Source of the DNA: Pseudomonas sp. MWU13-2100
GTDB taxonomy: Bacteria > Pseudomonadota > Gammaproteobacteria > Pseudomonadales > Pseudomonadaceae
Reading direction: 5' to 3'
NCBI RefSeq assembly: GCF_023242365.1
Contig: NZ_JALLIX010000035.1
Span: 1-64,000, forward strand
Length of the DNA stretch: 64,000 nucleotides
Shown: piece by piece, positions 33,988 to 42,368 of the stretch
Layout of the letters: the number at the start of each line of letters is the position of its first letter
Position numbering within the stretch: position 1 is the stretch's first letter
Made by a program: the position numbers and the translations under genes
Notes under the pieces: model-generated
What the model was told of the DNA's origin: nothing
Seen by the model: only the letters and a program-made list of their open reading frames with translations
Database searches by the model: none

Positions 33988-35436
33988 ATGAGCCAGAACA
34001 AAACCCTTACGACTGCCAGTGGTGCTCCCGTCGCTGACAACCAGAATTCCCGTTCCGCCGGCCCCCGCGGCCCGCTGCTGCTCGACGACTTTCACCTGAT
34101 CGAGAAGCTTGCTCACTTCAATCGTGAAAACATCCCTGAGCGCCGTGTGCATGCCAAGGGCTCGGGTGCCTACGGTACGTTCACCGTCTCCAAGGACATT
34201 ACCCAATACACCAGCGCCAAGCTGTTCGAGTCCGTGGGCAAGCAGACCCCGACCTTCTTGCGCTTCTCCACCGTGGGTGGCGAGCGCGGTTCGGCTGACA
34301 CCGAGCGCGATCCTCGCGGCTTCGCCCTGAAGTTCTACACCGAGGAAGGCAACTGGGACATCGTCGGCAACAACACGCCGGTGTTCTTTATCCGCGATCC
34401 GCTGAAATTCCCCGACTTTATCCACACCCAGAAGCGCCTGCCGCAAAGCAATCTGAAAAGCGCGCAGATGATGTGGGACTTCTGGTCGCACTCGCCCGAG
34501 GCGCTGCACCAGGTCACCATCCTGTTCTCGGACCGTGGAATCCCGGACGGCTACCGTCACATGCACGGCTTTGGCAGTCACACCTACAGCCTGATCAACG
34601 CCAAGGGCGAGCGTCACTGGGTAAAATGGCACTACAAGACCAAGCAGGGCATCAAGAACCTGGCACCGGCCGAGGCGGCACGCCTGGCGGGGACTGATCC
34701 TGACTACGCCCAACGCGATCTGTTCGGCGCCATCGAGCGCGGCGACTTCCCGAAATGGAGCGTGTGCATCCAGATCATGACCGAGGCCCAGGCCGCGGCA
34801 CATTACGAGAACCCCTTCGACGTGACCAAGACCTGGTCGCAGAAAGAGTTCCCGCTGATCGAAGTGGGTGAACTGGAGCTCAACCGCAATCCGCTGAACT
34901 ACTTCGCTGAAGTCGAGCAGGCAGCTTTCGCTCCGAGCAACATGGTGCCGGGTGTTGGCCTGTCGCCGGACCGCATGCTGCAAGGCCGGGTCTTCGCCTA
35001 CGCTGATGCCCACCGCTACCGTGTCGGCACCAATCACCAGCAACTGCCGGTGAATGCTCCGCGCAGCCCGGTCAACAGCTACCAGCGTGACGGCTCCATG
35101 GCCTTTGGCGGCAACGGTGGCGCTACGCCGAACTACGAGCCCAACAGCTACGTCGACGCGCCCAAACAGGCTCCTCGCTACGCTGAGCCGGCCCTGGCCC
35201 TCAGTGGTGCGGCGGACCGTTACGATCACCGCGAAGATACCGACTACTACAGTCACGCCGGTGCGTTGTTCCGTCTGATGAGCGCCGAGCAGAAAGCGTT
35301 GCTGATCAGCAATATCGCCGGTGCGATGGCGGGCGTTTCCGACGATGTGGTCGAGCGCCAGTTGCAGCACTTCTTCAAGGCCGATCAGGCTTACGGTGAA
35401 GGCATCGCCAAGGCGTTGGGCGTAGTGCTGAACTAA
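33988..35436 (+). CDS. katA: Monofunctional heme catalase KatA
   Basis: 482 aa small-subunit (clade 3) catalase converting hydrogen peroxide to water and oxygen. Distal residues His55 and Asn128 and the heme-ligating Tyr338 (VFAYADAHRYRVG) are present, as is the NADPH-binding region typical of small-subunit catalases. No signal peptide is seen. It stands alone between two terminators in the 192-base spacer after rplQ and before the ferritin gene. The katA-ferritin-uvrA order is the same as in P. aeruginosa (PA4236-PA4234). OxyR control is likely for the family, but I could not identify an operator. Confidence 0.95.
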   Translation: MSQNKTLTTASGAPVADNQNSRSAGPRGPLLLDDFHLIEKLAHFNRENIPERRVHAKGSGAYGTFTVSKDITQYTSAKLFESVGKQTPTFLRFSTVGGERGSADTERDPRGFALKFYTEEGNWDIVGNNTPVFFIRDPLKFPDFIHTQKRLPQSNLKSAQMMWDFWSHSPEALHQVTILFSDRGIPDGYRHMHGFGSHTYSLINAKGERHWVKWHYKTKQGIKNLAPAEAARLAGTDPDYAQRDLFGAIERGDFPKWSVCIQIMTEAQAAAHYENPFDVTKTWSQKEFPLIEVGELELNRNPLNYFAEVEQAAFAPSNMVPGVGLSPDRMLQGRVFAYADAHRYRVGTNHQQLPVNAPRSPVNSYQRDGSMAFGGNGGATPNYEPNSYVDAPKQAPRYAEPALALSGAADRYDHREDTDYYSHAGALFRLMSAEQKALLISNIAGAMAGVSDDVVERQLQHFFKADQAYGEGIAKALGVVLN

Positions 35437-35451
35437 GTCTAAACGAGAAGC

Positions 35452-35479
35452 AAAACCGCCCTCACTTGGGGCGGTTTTT
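35452..35479 (+). terminator. Terminator after katA
   Basis: AAAACCGCCC (35452-35461) pairs with GGGCGGTTTT (35469-35478), 7-base loop; T run continues to 35479. Confidence 0.93.
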
Positions 35480-35592
35480 GCGTTTTTTAGGCTGTTTTTC
35501 TCGGGAAATCTTCACTTTGTTTGCGCTTTTCCAGTGACCTTGCGGTCAGCTTGGTTCAAAATGCAGCCTTTCAAGCAGGGAGATGTAGGGCT

Positions 35593-36057
35593 ATGCAAGG
35601 TAACCAGGCCGTAGTCGATTACCTCAACACGTTGCTGACCGGTGAACTGGCGGCACGTGATCAGTATTTCATCCATTCGCGGATGTACGAGGACTGGGGC
35701 TTCAGCAAGCTCTACGAGCGCATCAATCACGAGATGGAAGAAGAGGCACAACACGCCGATGCACTGATGCGTCGGATCCTGATGCTGGAAGGCACGCCGC
35801 GCATGCGTCCGGACGATCTGGACATCGGTACCACGGTGCCGGACATGTTCGCCGCCGACCTGCGCCTGGAGTACAAGGTGCGTGCCGCGCTGTGCAAGGG
35901 CATTGAGCTCTGTGAGCTGCATCGGGATTACGTCACCCGCGAGATCCTGCGCCAGCAGTTGGCCGATACCGAGGAAGATCACACCTACTGGCTGGAGAAG
36001 CAGTTGGGGTTGATCAAGTCCATCGGTTTGCAGAATTACCTGCAGTCGCAGTTCTGA
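35593..36057 (+). CDS. ftnA: Bacterial ferritin of the FtnA (formerly BfrA) type
   Basis: 154 aa four-helix ferritin that stores iron in a 24-mer shell. The start is the ATG at 35593 (MQGNQAVVDYLNTLL); an earlier frame opening at 35521 has no support. Ferroxidase ligands are visible at Glu18, Glu51, His54, Glu93, Glu127 and His130. The position of the heme ligand Met52 of true bacterioferritins is Ala here. The P. aeruginosa homologue next to katA (PA4235), once called BfrA, was reclassified as FtnA for this reason. Many pipelines will still call it bacterioferritin. Placement beside katA fits a joint role in limiting Fenton chemistry. Confidence 0.85.
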   Translation: MQGNQAVVDYLNTLLTGELAARDQYFIHSRMYEDWGFSKLYERINHEMEEEAQHADALMRRILMLEGTPRMRPDDLDIGTTVPDMFAADLRLEYKVRAALCKGIELCELHRDYVTREILRQQLADTEEDHTYWLEKQLGLIKSIGLQNYLQSQF

Positions 36058-36082
36058 GAATGGCCGCTGCTGCGCAGCGGGT

Positions 36083-36174
36083 CGCCGGCAAGCCAGCTCC
36101 TACAGAGGGATTCGTTGCTCGCAATATCGTGAGGTGACGCTGAACCTGTGGGAGCCGGCTTGCTGACGATAGCG
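36083..36174. repeat. Inverted pair of REP-type elements
   Basis: The left copy (36083-36105) is the reverse complement of a Pseudomonas REP core (CTGTAGGAGCTGGCTTGCCG). The right copy (36146-36174) is direct (CTGTGGGAGCCGGCTTGCTG). The two face each other across 40 bases. Typical extragenic position after a gene end. Confidence 0.75.
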
Positions 36175-36185
36175 ATTTCAGCCCC

Positions 36186-36231
36186 AATGAAAAAGCCCCT
36201 GTCATCACCCAATGACAGGGGCTTTTTCATT
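36186..36231. terminator. Bidirectional terminator between ftnA and uvrA
   Basis: A perfect 20-bp stem, 36186-36205 with 36212-36231, core AGCCCCTGTCAT, loop CACCCA. It has A runs on one side and T runs on the other, so it can stop both convergent transcripts. Confidence 0.95.
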
Positions 36232-36239
36232 CCCAGCGG

Positions 36240-39074
36240 TTACGCCCGATCGCGCAGCAACAGCGGTTTCAGGTAATGCCCGGTATGGGACTGTGGCATC
36301 TCCGCCACTTGCTCCGGCGTACCGACCGCAATGATCTGTCCGCCCTTGGAGCCGCCCTCAGGCCCGAGATCCACCAACCAGTCGGCAGTCTTGATCACAT
36401 CCAGGTTGTGCTCGATCACCACCACGGTATTGCCGTGGTCGCGCAGGCGGTGCAGCACGTCCAGCAACTGCTGGATATCCGCGAAGTGCAGGCCGGTGGT
36501 CGGCTCGTCGAGGATATACAGGGTCTTGCCGGTATCGCGCTTGGACAGCTCGCGGGACAGCTTGACCCGCTGTGCTTCGCCACCGGACAGGGTGGTCGCC
36601 GATTGCCCCAGCTTGATATACGACAGACCTACATCCATCAGCGTCTGCAGCTTGCGCGCCAGCGCGGGAACCGCGTCGAAGAACTCCCGGGCCTCCTCGA
36701 TGGTCATCTCCAGCACCTCGTGGATGCTCTTGCCCTTGTACTTGATCTCGAGGGTTTCGCGGTTGTAACGCTTGCTCTTGCACACGTCGCACGGCACATA
36801 GATGTCCGGCAGGAAGTGCATCTCCACCTTGATCAGGCCATCGCCCTGGCAGGCTTCGCAGCGTCCGCCCTTGACGTTGAACGAGAAGCGGCCCGGACCG
36901 TAACCCCGTGAACGGGACTCCGGTACCCCGGCGAACAACTCACGGATCGGCGTGAACAAGCCGGTGTAGGTGGCCGGGTTCGAACGCGGGGTGCGCCCGA
37001 TGGGGCTCTGGTCGATATCCACCACCTTGTCCAGGTGCTGCAGGCCGTTGATGCTGTCGTGGGCCGCGGCTTCCAGCGTGGTCGCGCCATTGAGCGCGGT
37101 GGCACTGAGGGGGAACAGGGTGTTGTTGATCAGCGTCGACTTGCCGGAACCGGACACGCCGGTCACGCAGGTCAGCAGACCCAACGGGATCTCCAGGTCG
37201 ACGTTGCGCAAGTTGTTGCCACGCGCGCCCTTGAGATTCAACACCTGCTTCTTGTTGCGCGGTGTGCGTTTGCCCGGCACCTCAATCTTCACCCGGCCGG
37301 ACAAGTACTTGCCGGTCAACGAGTCGGGATGGGCCATCACCTCGGCCGGAGTCCCTTCGGCGACGATATGGCCGCCATGCACGCCCGCACCCGGGCCGAT
37401 GTCGACCACATAATCCGCCAGGCGAATCGCATCTTCATCGTGCTCGACCACGATCACCGTGTTGCCGATGTCGCGCAGGTGCTTCAGGGTGCCGAGCAGG
37501 CGGTCGTTGTCCCGCTGGTGCAAACCGATGGACGGCTCATCGAGGATATACAGCACTCCCACCAGGCCGGCACCGATCTGGCTAGCCAGGCGAATGCGCT
37601 GCGCCTCGCCACCGGAGAGGGTGTCGGCACTGCGGTCCAGGGACAGATAGTCCAGGCCGACGTTGACCAGGAACTGCAGGCGCTCGCGGATTTCCTTGAG
37701 AATCTTGTCGGCGATTTCTCCACGACGGCCGGTCAGCTTCAGCACGGCGAAGTATTCGCAGGCATCGCCGATCGGCAGGTTGGTCACCGCCGGCAGGGTC
37801 TTTTCGCCCACCCACACGTGCCGCGCCTCGCGACGCAGGCGCGTGCCACGGCAGTCCGGGCACGGCTGGGTGCTGAGGAACTTGGCCAGCTCTTCACGCA
37901 CGGTGGCCGATTCGGTCTCGCGGTAACGACGCTCCAGGTTTGGCACGATGCCTTCGAACGGGTGGGAGCGCTTGACGATATCGCCGCGATCGTTGAGGTA
38001 CTTGAAGTCGACGTTCTGGCTACCGCTGCCTTGCAAGATGGACTTCTGCTGGTCCGCCGGCAGCGTGTTGAACGGCACTTCCAGGCTGAAGCCGTAGTGG
38101 GAGGCCAGCGACCCGAGCATCTGGAAGTAATAGACGTTGCGCCGGTCCCAGCCGCGTATCGCGCCCTCGGCCAGGGTCAGTTCGCCATTGACCAGGCGCT
38201 TGGTGTCGAAGAACTGCTTCACCCCCAGGCCGTCACAGGTCGGGCAGGCGCCGGCCGGGTTGTTGAAGGAGAACAGCTTGGGTTCCAGCTCGCTGATGGC
38301 ATGGCCGCAGATCGGGCAGGCGAAACGGGCGGAGAAGATCATCTCCTCGCCGGGTTCGTCGTCCATCGGTGCCACCAGGGCGATGCCGTCCGCCAGCTTC
38401 AGCGCGGTCTCGAAGGACTCGGCCAGGCGCTGTTGCAGATCGCCACGGACCTTGAAGCGGTCGACCACCACATCGATGGAATGCTTCTTCTGCTTGTCGA
38501 GCTTGGGTACTTCGTCCAGCTCGCAGAGCCGGCCGTTGACCCGCGCGCGGACAAAGCCCTGGGCGCGCAGCTCTTCGAACACCGACAGGTGCTCGCCCTT
38601 GCGCTCGCGGATCACCGGCGCCAGCAACATCAGTTTGGAACCTTCGGGCTGGGCCAGCACCAGGTCGACCATCTGGCTGACGGTCTGGGCTTCCAGCGGA
38701 ATATCGTGGTCCGGGCAGCGTGGGGTGCCTACACGCGCATACAGCAGGCGCAAGTAGTCGTAGATCTCGGTGATGGTACCGACTGTCGAACGCGGGTTAT
38801 GCGACGTCGACTTCTGCTCGATGGAGATCGCCGGCGACAGGCCTTCGATGGTATCGACGTCAGGTTTTTCCATCATCGACAGGAACTGCCGGGCATAGGC
38901 CGACAGTGATTCCACGTAACGGCGTTGCCCTTCGGCGTATAAGGTGTCGAAGGCCAGCGATGATTTGCCGGACCCGGACAAGCCGGTGATCACGATCAGC
39001 TTGTCCCGGGGCAGGGTCAGGTCGATGTTCTTCAGGTTGTGGGTTCGAGCCCCACGAATCAGGATCTTGTCCAA
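36240..39074 (-). CDS. uvrA: Excinuclease ABC subunit A
   Basis: 944 aa (E. coli 940), the damage-recognition ATPase of nucleotide excision repair, acting with UvrB and UvrC. Two ABC domains have Walker A GLSGSGKSS (about 31-39) and GVSGSGKST (about 640), with LSGGEAQRI and LSGGEAQRV signatures. Zinc modules appear as CPICGHAI...CPTCDGLG and CEACQGDG...CDVCKSKRYN. Convergent with ftnA, divergent from the MFS gene. A LexA box is expected for the family, but only a poor candidate was seen. Confidence 0.98.
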   Translation of the reverse strand: MDKILIRGARTHNLKNIDLTLPRDKLIVITGLSGSGKSSLAFDTLYAEGQRRYVESLSAYARQFLSMMEKPDVDTIEGLSPAISIEQKSTSHNPRSTVGTITEIYDYLRLLYARVGTPRCPDHDIPLEAQTVSQMVDLVLAQPEGSKLMLLAPVIRERKGEHLSVFEELRAQGFVRARVNGRLCELDEVPKLDKQKKHSIDVVVDRFKVRGDLQQRLAESFETALKLADGIALVAPMDDEPGEEMIFSARFACPICGHAISELEPKLFSFNNPAGACPTCDGLGVKQFFDTKRLVNGELTLAEGAIRGWDRRNVYYFQMLGSLASHYGFSLEVPFNTLPADQQKSILQGSGSQNVDFKYLNDRGDIVKRSHPFEGIVPNLERRYRETESATVREELAKFLSTQPCPDCRGTRLRREARHVWVGEKTLPAVTNLPIGDACEYFAVLKLTGRRGEIADKILKEIRERLQFLVNVGLDYLSLDRSADTLSGGEAQRIRLASQIGAGLVGVLYILDEPSIGLHQRDNDRLLGTLKHLRDIGNTVIVVEHDEDAIRLADYVVDIGPGAGVHGGHIVAEGTPAEVMAHPDSLTGKYLSGRVKIEVPGKRTPRNKKQVLNLKGARGNNLRNVDLEIPLGLLTCVTGVSGSGKSTLINNTLFPLSATALNGATTLEAAAHDSINGLQHLDKVVDIDQSPIGRTPRSNPATYTGLFTPIRELFAGVPESRSRGYGPGRFSFNVKGGRCEACQGDGLIKVEMHFLPDIYVPCDVCKSKRYNRETLEIKYKGKSIHEVLEMTIEEAREFFDAVPALARKLQTLMDVGLSYIKLGQSATTLSGGEAQRVKLSRELSKRDTGKTLYILDEPTTGLHFADIQQLLDVLHRLRDHGNTVVVIEHNLDVIKTADWLVDLGPEGGSKGGQIIAVGTPEQVAEMPQSHTGHYLKPLLLRDRA

Positions 39075-39251
39075 GATGGCCTCGCACGGCGGGCGGTAAA
39101 CGCAAGAGTATAAGGCTAAATACTGGATGGATGCACACTATCGGACGACAGTATTTCAGTCTTGCATGACAGCTCGCGACAAAGCGTCGCCATGTATCCC
39201 CACTGTCGATGGGACTGGTAGAATCGCCGCCGGTTCACACGAGGTTTTTCC

Positions 39252-40649
39252 ATGCACGATCCCCACAGCGAACGCATGAGTGGCAGCGAGACCCGCGCGG
39301 CAAGCGGTCTGGCCCTGGTGTTCGCTTTCCGTATGCTTGGTATGTTCATGGTGTTGCCGGTTCTGGCTACTTACGGGATGGATCTCGCCGGGGCGACACC
39401 GGCTCTGATCGGCCTGGCAATTGGCGCCTATGGCCTGACCCAGGCGGTGTTCCAGATTCCTTTCGGGATCATTTCCGACCGTATCGGCCGCCGCCCGGTG
39501 ATCTACCTGGGGCTGGTGGTCTTCGCCCTGGGCAGCTTGCTGGCGGCCAACGCCGACTCGATCTGGGGCGTGATCGCCGGCCGGGTCCTGCAAGGCGCCG
39601 GGGCGATTTCCGCGGCGGTGATGGCGTTGCTCTCGGACCTGACCCGCGAACAGCACCGGACCAAGGCGATGGCGATGATCGGCATGACCATTGGTCTGTC
39701 ATTTGCCGTGGCGATGGTGGTCGGTCCGTTGCTGACCCGCGCCTTTGGTCTGTCGGGGTTGTTCCTGGCCACGGGTGGCATGGCGTTGCTGGGAATCCTG
39801 ATCATCGCCTTCATGGTGCCGCGGGCCATCGGCCCGTTGCAGCACCGTGAGTCCGGCGTGGCTCGCCAGGCGTTGCTGCCGACCCTCAAGCATCCCGACC
39901 TGCTGCGCCTGGACCTGGGGATCTTCGTCCTGCACGCGATGCTGATGTCCAGCTTCGTCGCCTTGCCCCTGGCCCTGGTGGAAAAAGCCGGGTTGCCCAA
40001 GGAGCAGCACTGGTGGGTCTACCTGACTGCGCTGTTGATTTCCTTCTTCGCCATGATCCCGTTCATCATCTATGGCGAGAAGAAACGCAAAATGAAACGA
40101 GTTTTACTCGGCGCCGTGACGACCCTGATGCTCACTGAGCTATTCTTCTGGGAGTTCGGCGACAGTTTGCGGGCCCTGGTGGTGGGTACTGTGGTGTTCT
40201 TCTCCGCGTTCAATCTGCTGGAGGCTTCCTTGCCGTCGTTGATCAGCAAGGTTTCACCGGCGGGCGGCAAGGGCACGGCGATGGGGGTGTATTCCACCAG
40301 CCAGTTCCTCGGTTCCGCGCTCGGCGGGATCATGGGCGGCTGGATGTTTCAGCACGGCGGTTTGTCGGCGGTTTTCCTTGGATGCGCCGGTCTGGCTGCC
40401 CTCTGGCTGGCCTTTGCTGTTACCATGCGCGAACCTCCCTACGTGACGAGCCTGCGCGTGCCGTTATCGCCTGAAGCGATCCGCGAAGCAGGTCTGGTCG
40501 ATCGCCTTAAGGCACTCGTAGGGGTAACCGATGCAGTAGTGGTGGCCGAAGAGGCCGCCATTTACATCAAATTGGACACCGAATTGTTGGATCGCACGAC
40601 CCTTGAGCGCCTGGTCAATGAGCCAGCGCCACAAGCGTGCGAAGCCTAG
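39252..40649 (+). CDS. YajR-like MFS transporter
   Basis: 465 aa, major facilitator superfamily with twelve predicted helices in about residues 18-400. The motif A loop after TM2 is present (FGIISDRIGRRPVIYLG). A soluble C-terminal extension (about 400-465, beginning near EPPYVTSLRVPL) resembles the YAM domain of E. coli YajR, a ferredoxin-like tail. The substrate is unknown. It lies between uvrA and ssb, the order found in Pseudomonas (PA4234-PA4232), and ssb starts nine bases after its stop, suggesting cotranscription. Confidence 0.85.
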   Translation: MHDPHSERMSGSETRAASGLALVFAFRMLGMFMVLPVLATYGMDLAGATPALIGLAIGAYGLTQAVFQIPFGIISDRIGRRPVIYLGLVVFALGSLLAANADSIWGVIAGRVLQGAGAISAAVMALLSDLTREQHRTKAMAMIGMTIGLSFAVAMVVGPLLTRAFGLSGLFLATGGMALLGILIIAFMVPRAIGPLQHRESGVARQALLPTLKHPDLLRLDLGIFVLHAMLMSSFVALPLALVEKAGLPKEQHWWVYLTALLISFFAMIPFIIYGEKKRKMKRVLLGAVTTLMLTELFFWEFGDSLRALVVGTVVFFSAFNLLEASLPSLISKVSPAGGKGTAMGVYSTSQFLGSALGGIMGGWMFQHGGLSAVFLGCAGLAALWLAFAVTMREPPYVTSLRVPLSPEAIREAGLVDRLKALVGVTDAVVVAEEAAIYIKLDTELLDRTTLERLVNEPAPQACEA

Positions 40650-40658
40650 GAGAACGTT

Positions 40659-41183
40659 ATGGCCCGTGGGGTTAACAAAGTCATATTGGTCGGCACGTGC
40701 GGCCAGGATCCTGAAGTTCGCTACCTGCCCAATGGCAACGCCGTGACCAACCTGAGTCTGGCGACCAGCGAACAGTGGACCGACAAGCAGACCGGTCAGA
40801 AGGTCGAGAAGACCGAGTGGCACCGTGTGTCGATGTTCGGCAAGGTTGCCGAGATTGCCGGCGAGTACCTGCGTAAGGGTTCGCAGGTCTACATCGAAGG
40901 CAAGCTGCAGACCCGCGAGTGGGAAAAAGACGGCATCAAGCGCTACACCACTGAAATCGTCGTCGACATGCAGGGCACCATGCAACTGCTGGGTGGCCGT
41001 CCACAACAGGGCGACCAACAAGGCGGCGGCTACGACCAGTCCGCGCCACGCCAACAGGCTCCGCGTCCGCAGCAGTCGCGCCCACAGCAGTCGGCCCCGC
41101 AGCAATCGCGCCCGGCGCCACAGCAGGCCGCACCGCAGCCGGCTCCGGATTTCGACAGCTTTGATGACGATATTCCGTTCTAG
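40659..41183 (+). CDS. ssb: Single-stranded DNA-binding protein SSB
   Basis: 174 aa. The N-terminal OB fold (about 1-110, VNKVILVGTCGQDPEVRYLP) binds single-stranded DNA as a tetramer. A Gln/Pro-rich disordered linker (about 116-160) follows, and the acidic tip DFDSFDDDIPF recruits repair and replication partners. Ends in a strong terminator. Confidence 0.97.
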   Translation: MARGVNKVILVGTCGQDPEVRYLPNGNAVTNLSLATSEQWTDKQTGQKVEKTEWHRVSMFGKVAEIAGEYLRKGSQVYIEGKLQTREWEKDGIKRYTTEIVVDMQGTMQLLGGRPQQGDQQGGGYDQSAPRQQAPRPQQSRPQQSAPQQSRPAPQQAAPQPAPDFDSFDDDIPF

Positions 41184-41220
41184 CGCATACCTGAGACTTT
41201 TTTGTAAAGTGTCTCTTTGA

Positions 41221-41244
41221 AGCCCCCGCCCTGCGGGGGCTTTC
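41221..41244 (+). terminator. Terminator after ssb
   Basis: AGCCCCCGC (41221-41229), loop CCT, GCGGGGGCT (41233-41241), then TTCTCGTT. Confidence 0.88.
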
Positions 41245-41284
41245 TCGTTAGTAAGACCCGCCAGTGCTGGAAGAGCATTGCTGT

Positions 41285-41386
41285 TCGGTGTCTATTGACC
41301 GACAGTGCGGATTGCAGGACGTCACCATCCTGCGGTAGTGGCAACCAAGCAACAACGGTTGGCTTGCGACTCAGTCTCTTGAGACT
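41285..41386. other. Run of short inverted repeats, non-coding
   Basis: Four consecutive small hairpins: TCGGT/ACCGA (41285-41302), GCAGGA/TCCTGC (41314-41333), CAACC/GGTTG (41342-41361) and AGTCTC-TT-GAGACT (41373-41386). There is no open frame of note in the 220 bases between the ssb terminator and the DUF3077 gene. It could be the 3' region of the DUF3077 transcript or a small RNA; unproven. Confidence 0.35.
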
Positions 41387-41464
41387 AGCTAAGTAAGCGC
41401 TGCGACTACCAGCCCTCCTGGACTTCTCTAGAAAAGACACCCAATGGGCGCCTTTATGACCCGC

Positions 41465-41743
41465 TTACACCGACGCCCCGCGCAACATGCCCTGCGTCAA
41501 ATCATCGATGACCGCCTTGCCCATCTCGCCCAGGTAATGCGATGCCCAGGCGTAGCGTTCGCCATCGCTTTCCAGGGCAGCATCGAGGGAGAGTGCTTTG
41601 GCGCAATAGAGCAGGAGGGATGCGTGTTCCATGGCTTCCAGAATGGGGACGCCGGGGTTTACGCGAAATAGTTCGCGACCTTGGGAGCCGCACTGGGAGA
41701 AGGTGATGACGCCGAGTGTTTTGTTTGGTGGGGGATTGGTCAT
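41465..41743 (-). CDS. DUF3077 domain protein
   Basis: 92 aa (MTNPPPNKTLGVITFSQCGS). The LFRVNPGVPILEAMEHASLLLYCA segment and the ending with HYLGEMGKAVIDDLTQGM match the small DUF3077 family, which I know mainly from Pseudomonas and which has no established function. It is predicted to be soluble and mostly helical. Its ATG overlaps the stop of a 24-codon ORF as ATGA, implying coupled translation, and a structured leader lies upstream. Confidence 0.75.
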   Translation of the reverse strand: MTNPPPNKTLGVITFSQCGSQGRELFRVNPGVPILEAMEHASLLLYCAKALSLDAALESDGERYAWASHYLGEMGKAVIDDLTQGMLRGASV

Positions 41744-41814
41744 TGGGCACCTCCGGCGTGGGCCTGGGTGCTGGTTGTTTGAAGGTAAGTCTTTGCTTGA
41801 ATGAAACCGTCCAT
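41740..41814 (-). CDS. 24-codon ORF upstream of and overlapping the DUF3077 gene
   Basis: Starts MDGFIQAKTYLQTT and ends AHAGGAQ. GGAG lies nine bases before its ATG (minus strand ATAGGAGTTAGCGC), and its TGA overlaps the DUF3077 ATG. Either a leader peptide that couples translation, or a small protein of its own. The sequence is hydrophilic. No known family recognised. It is too short to judge codon bias. Confidence 0.5.
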   Translation of the reverse strand: MDGFIQAKTYLQTTSTQAHAGGAQ

Positions 41815-42056
41815 GCGCTAACTCCTATACCCGGGGAAATAGCTGCCACGTTCGTTTCCAAGCGAGTGGGTGGCAGCTGTACGCAGGTTGGAAAACCGGG
41901 GGTATAGGTCCCGGCAGGACCGAAGTCCTCCCGCGCACAGCCGCCATTGCACGACATTGCAGACAAAGAAACAGCGCCTGCCATCGTGGTTGGGGCGCTG
42001 GTGCGCCTATACCCTAAATTCGGGTTTCCAAGCCCGGTCGCTGAATTGACAGCGAC
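41815..42056 (-). promoter_or_regulatory. Structured leader of the DUF3077 locus with repeated motif
   Basis: On the minus strand the RNA would carry several helices. AGGAC-TTCG-GTCCT (41929-41916) has a cUUCGg tetraloop, a strong sign of RNA structure in that orientation. CCTATACCC (41824-41832) pairs with GGGTATAGG (41900-41908), and inside it AGCTGCCAC (41841-41849) pairs with GTGGCAGCT (41870-41878). GTCGCTG (42037-42043) pairs with CAGCGAC (42050-42056). Two sequence words recur about 180 bases apart, CCTATACCC at 41824 and 42006 and GTTTCCAAGC at 41854 and 42024, so the leader contains a diverged duplication. The role is unknown. Confidence 0.5.
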
Positions 42057-42368
42057 AGGGAAAAGGTAGCGCGCACGATGAGGAGCTGCAATGTGACTGG
42101 CGGGGGGTATTTAAGTCGAAAAGTTTCAACCGGTATAGAGGATCGTTTAGGAACCCGCTGAGCCCATGAAGCATGTCCAGCCAAGCCCATGACAAAAATC
42201 TTCATTTTGGGTTCGGTCGCGCAGTTTTTCTTTAGTCAGCCAAGAAACTTAAGATTTCCAGAATCTCTCAATTTTTTCTTAAGTCGCTAGTTTTATCTCA
42301 CTGCCTGTTCATTCCCTTGGTGCAAGACCGCAGCCCGGCGATAGCTATCCCCCTCTGGAAAAGGAGCT
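42057..42368. other. Non-coding spacer between DUF3077 leader and hcp
   Basis: 312 bases, more AT-rich than the surrounding genes. On the minus strand it should hold the DUF3077 promoter, but I could not find a convincing -35/-10 pair. No gene, repeat or strong terminator for hcp was recognised. Confidence 0.4.

Noticed and set aside
37035..38909. 624-codon plus-strand frame opposite uvrA
   Set aside because: Pure antisense shadow of uvrA with low-complexity composition and no ribosome site.
39123..39138. LexA box upstream of uvrA (CTG-N10-CAC)
   Set aside because: Last triplet deviates from CAG and the centre is not AT-rich palindromic; too weak to list as a site.
41502..41984. 160-codon minus-strand frame over the DUF3077 leader and gene
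   Set aside because: It crosses the DUF3077 gene in another frame and its upstream part is the structured leader; composition is proline/arginine nonsense.
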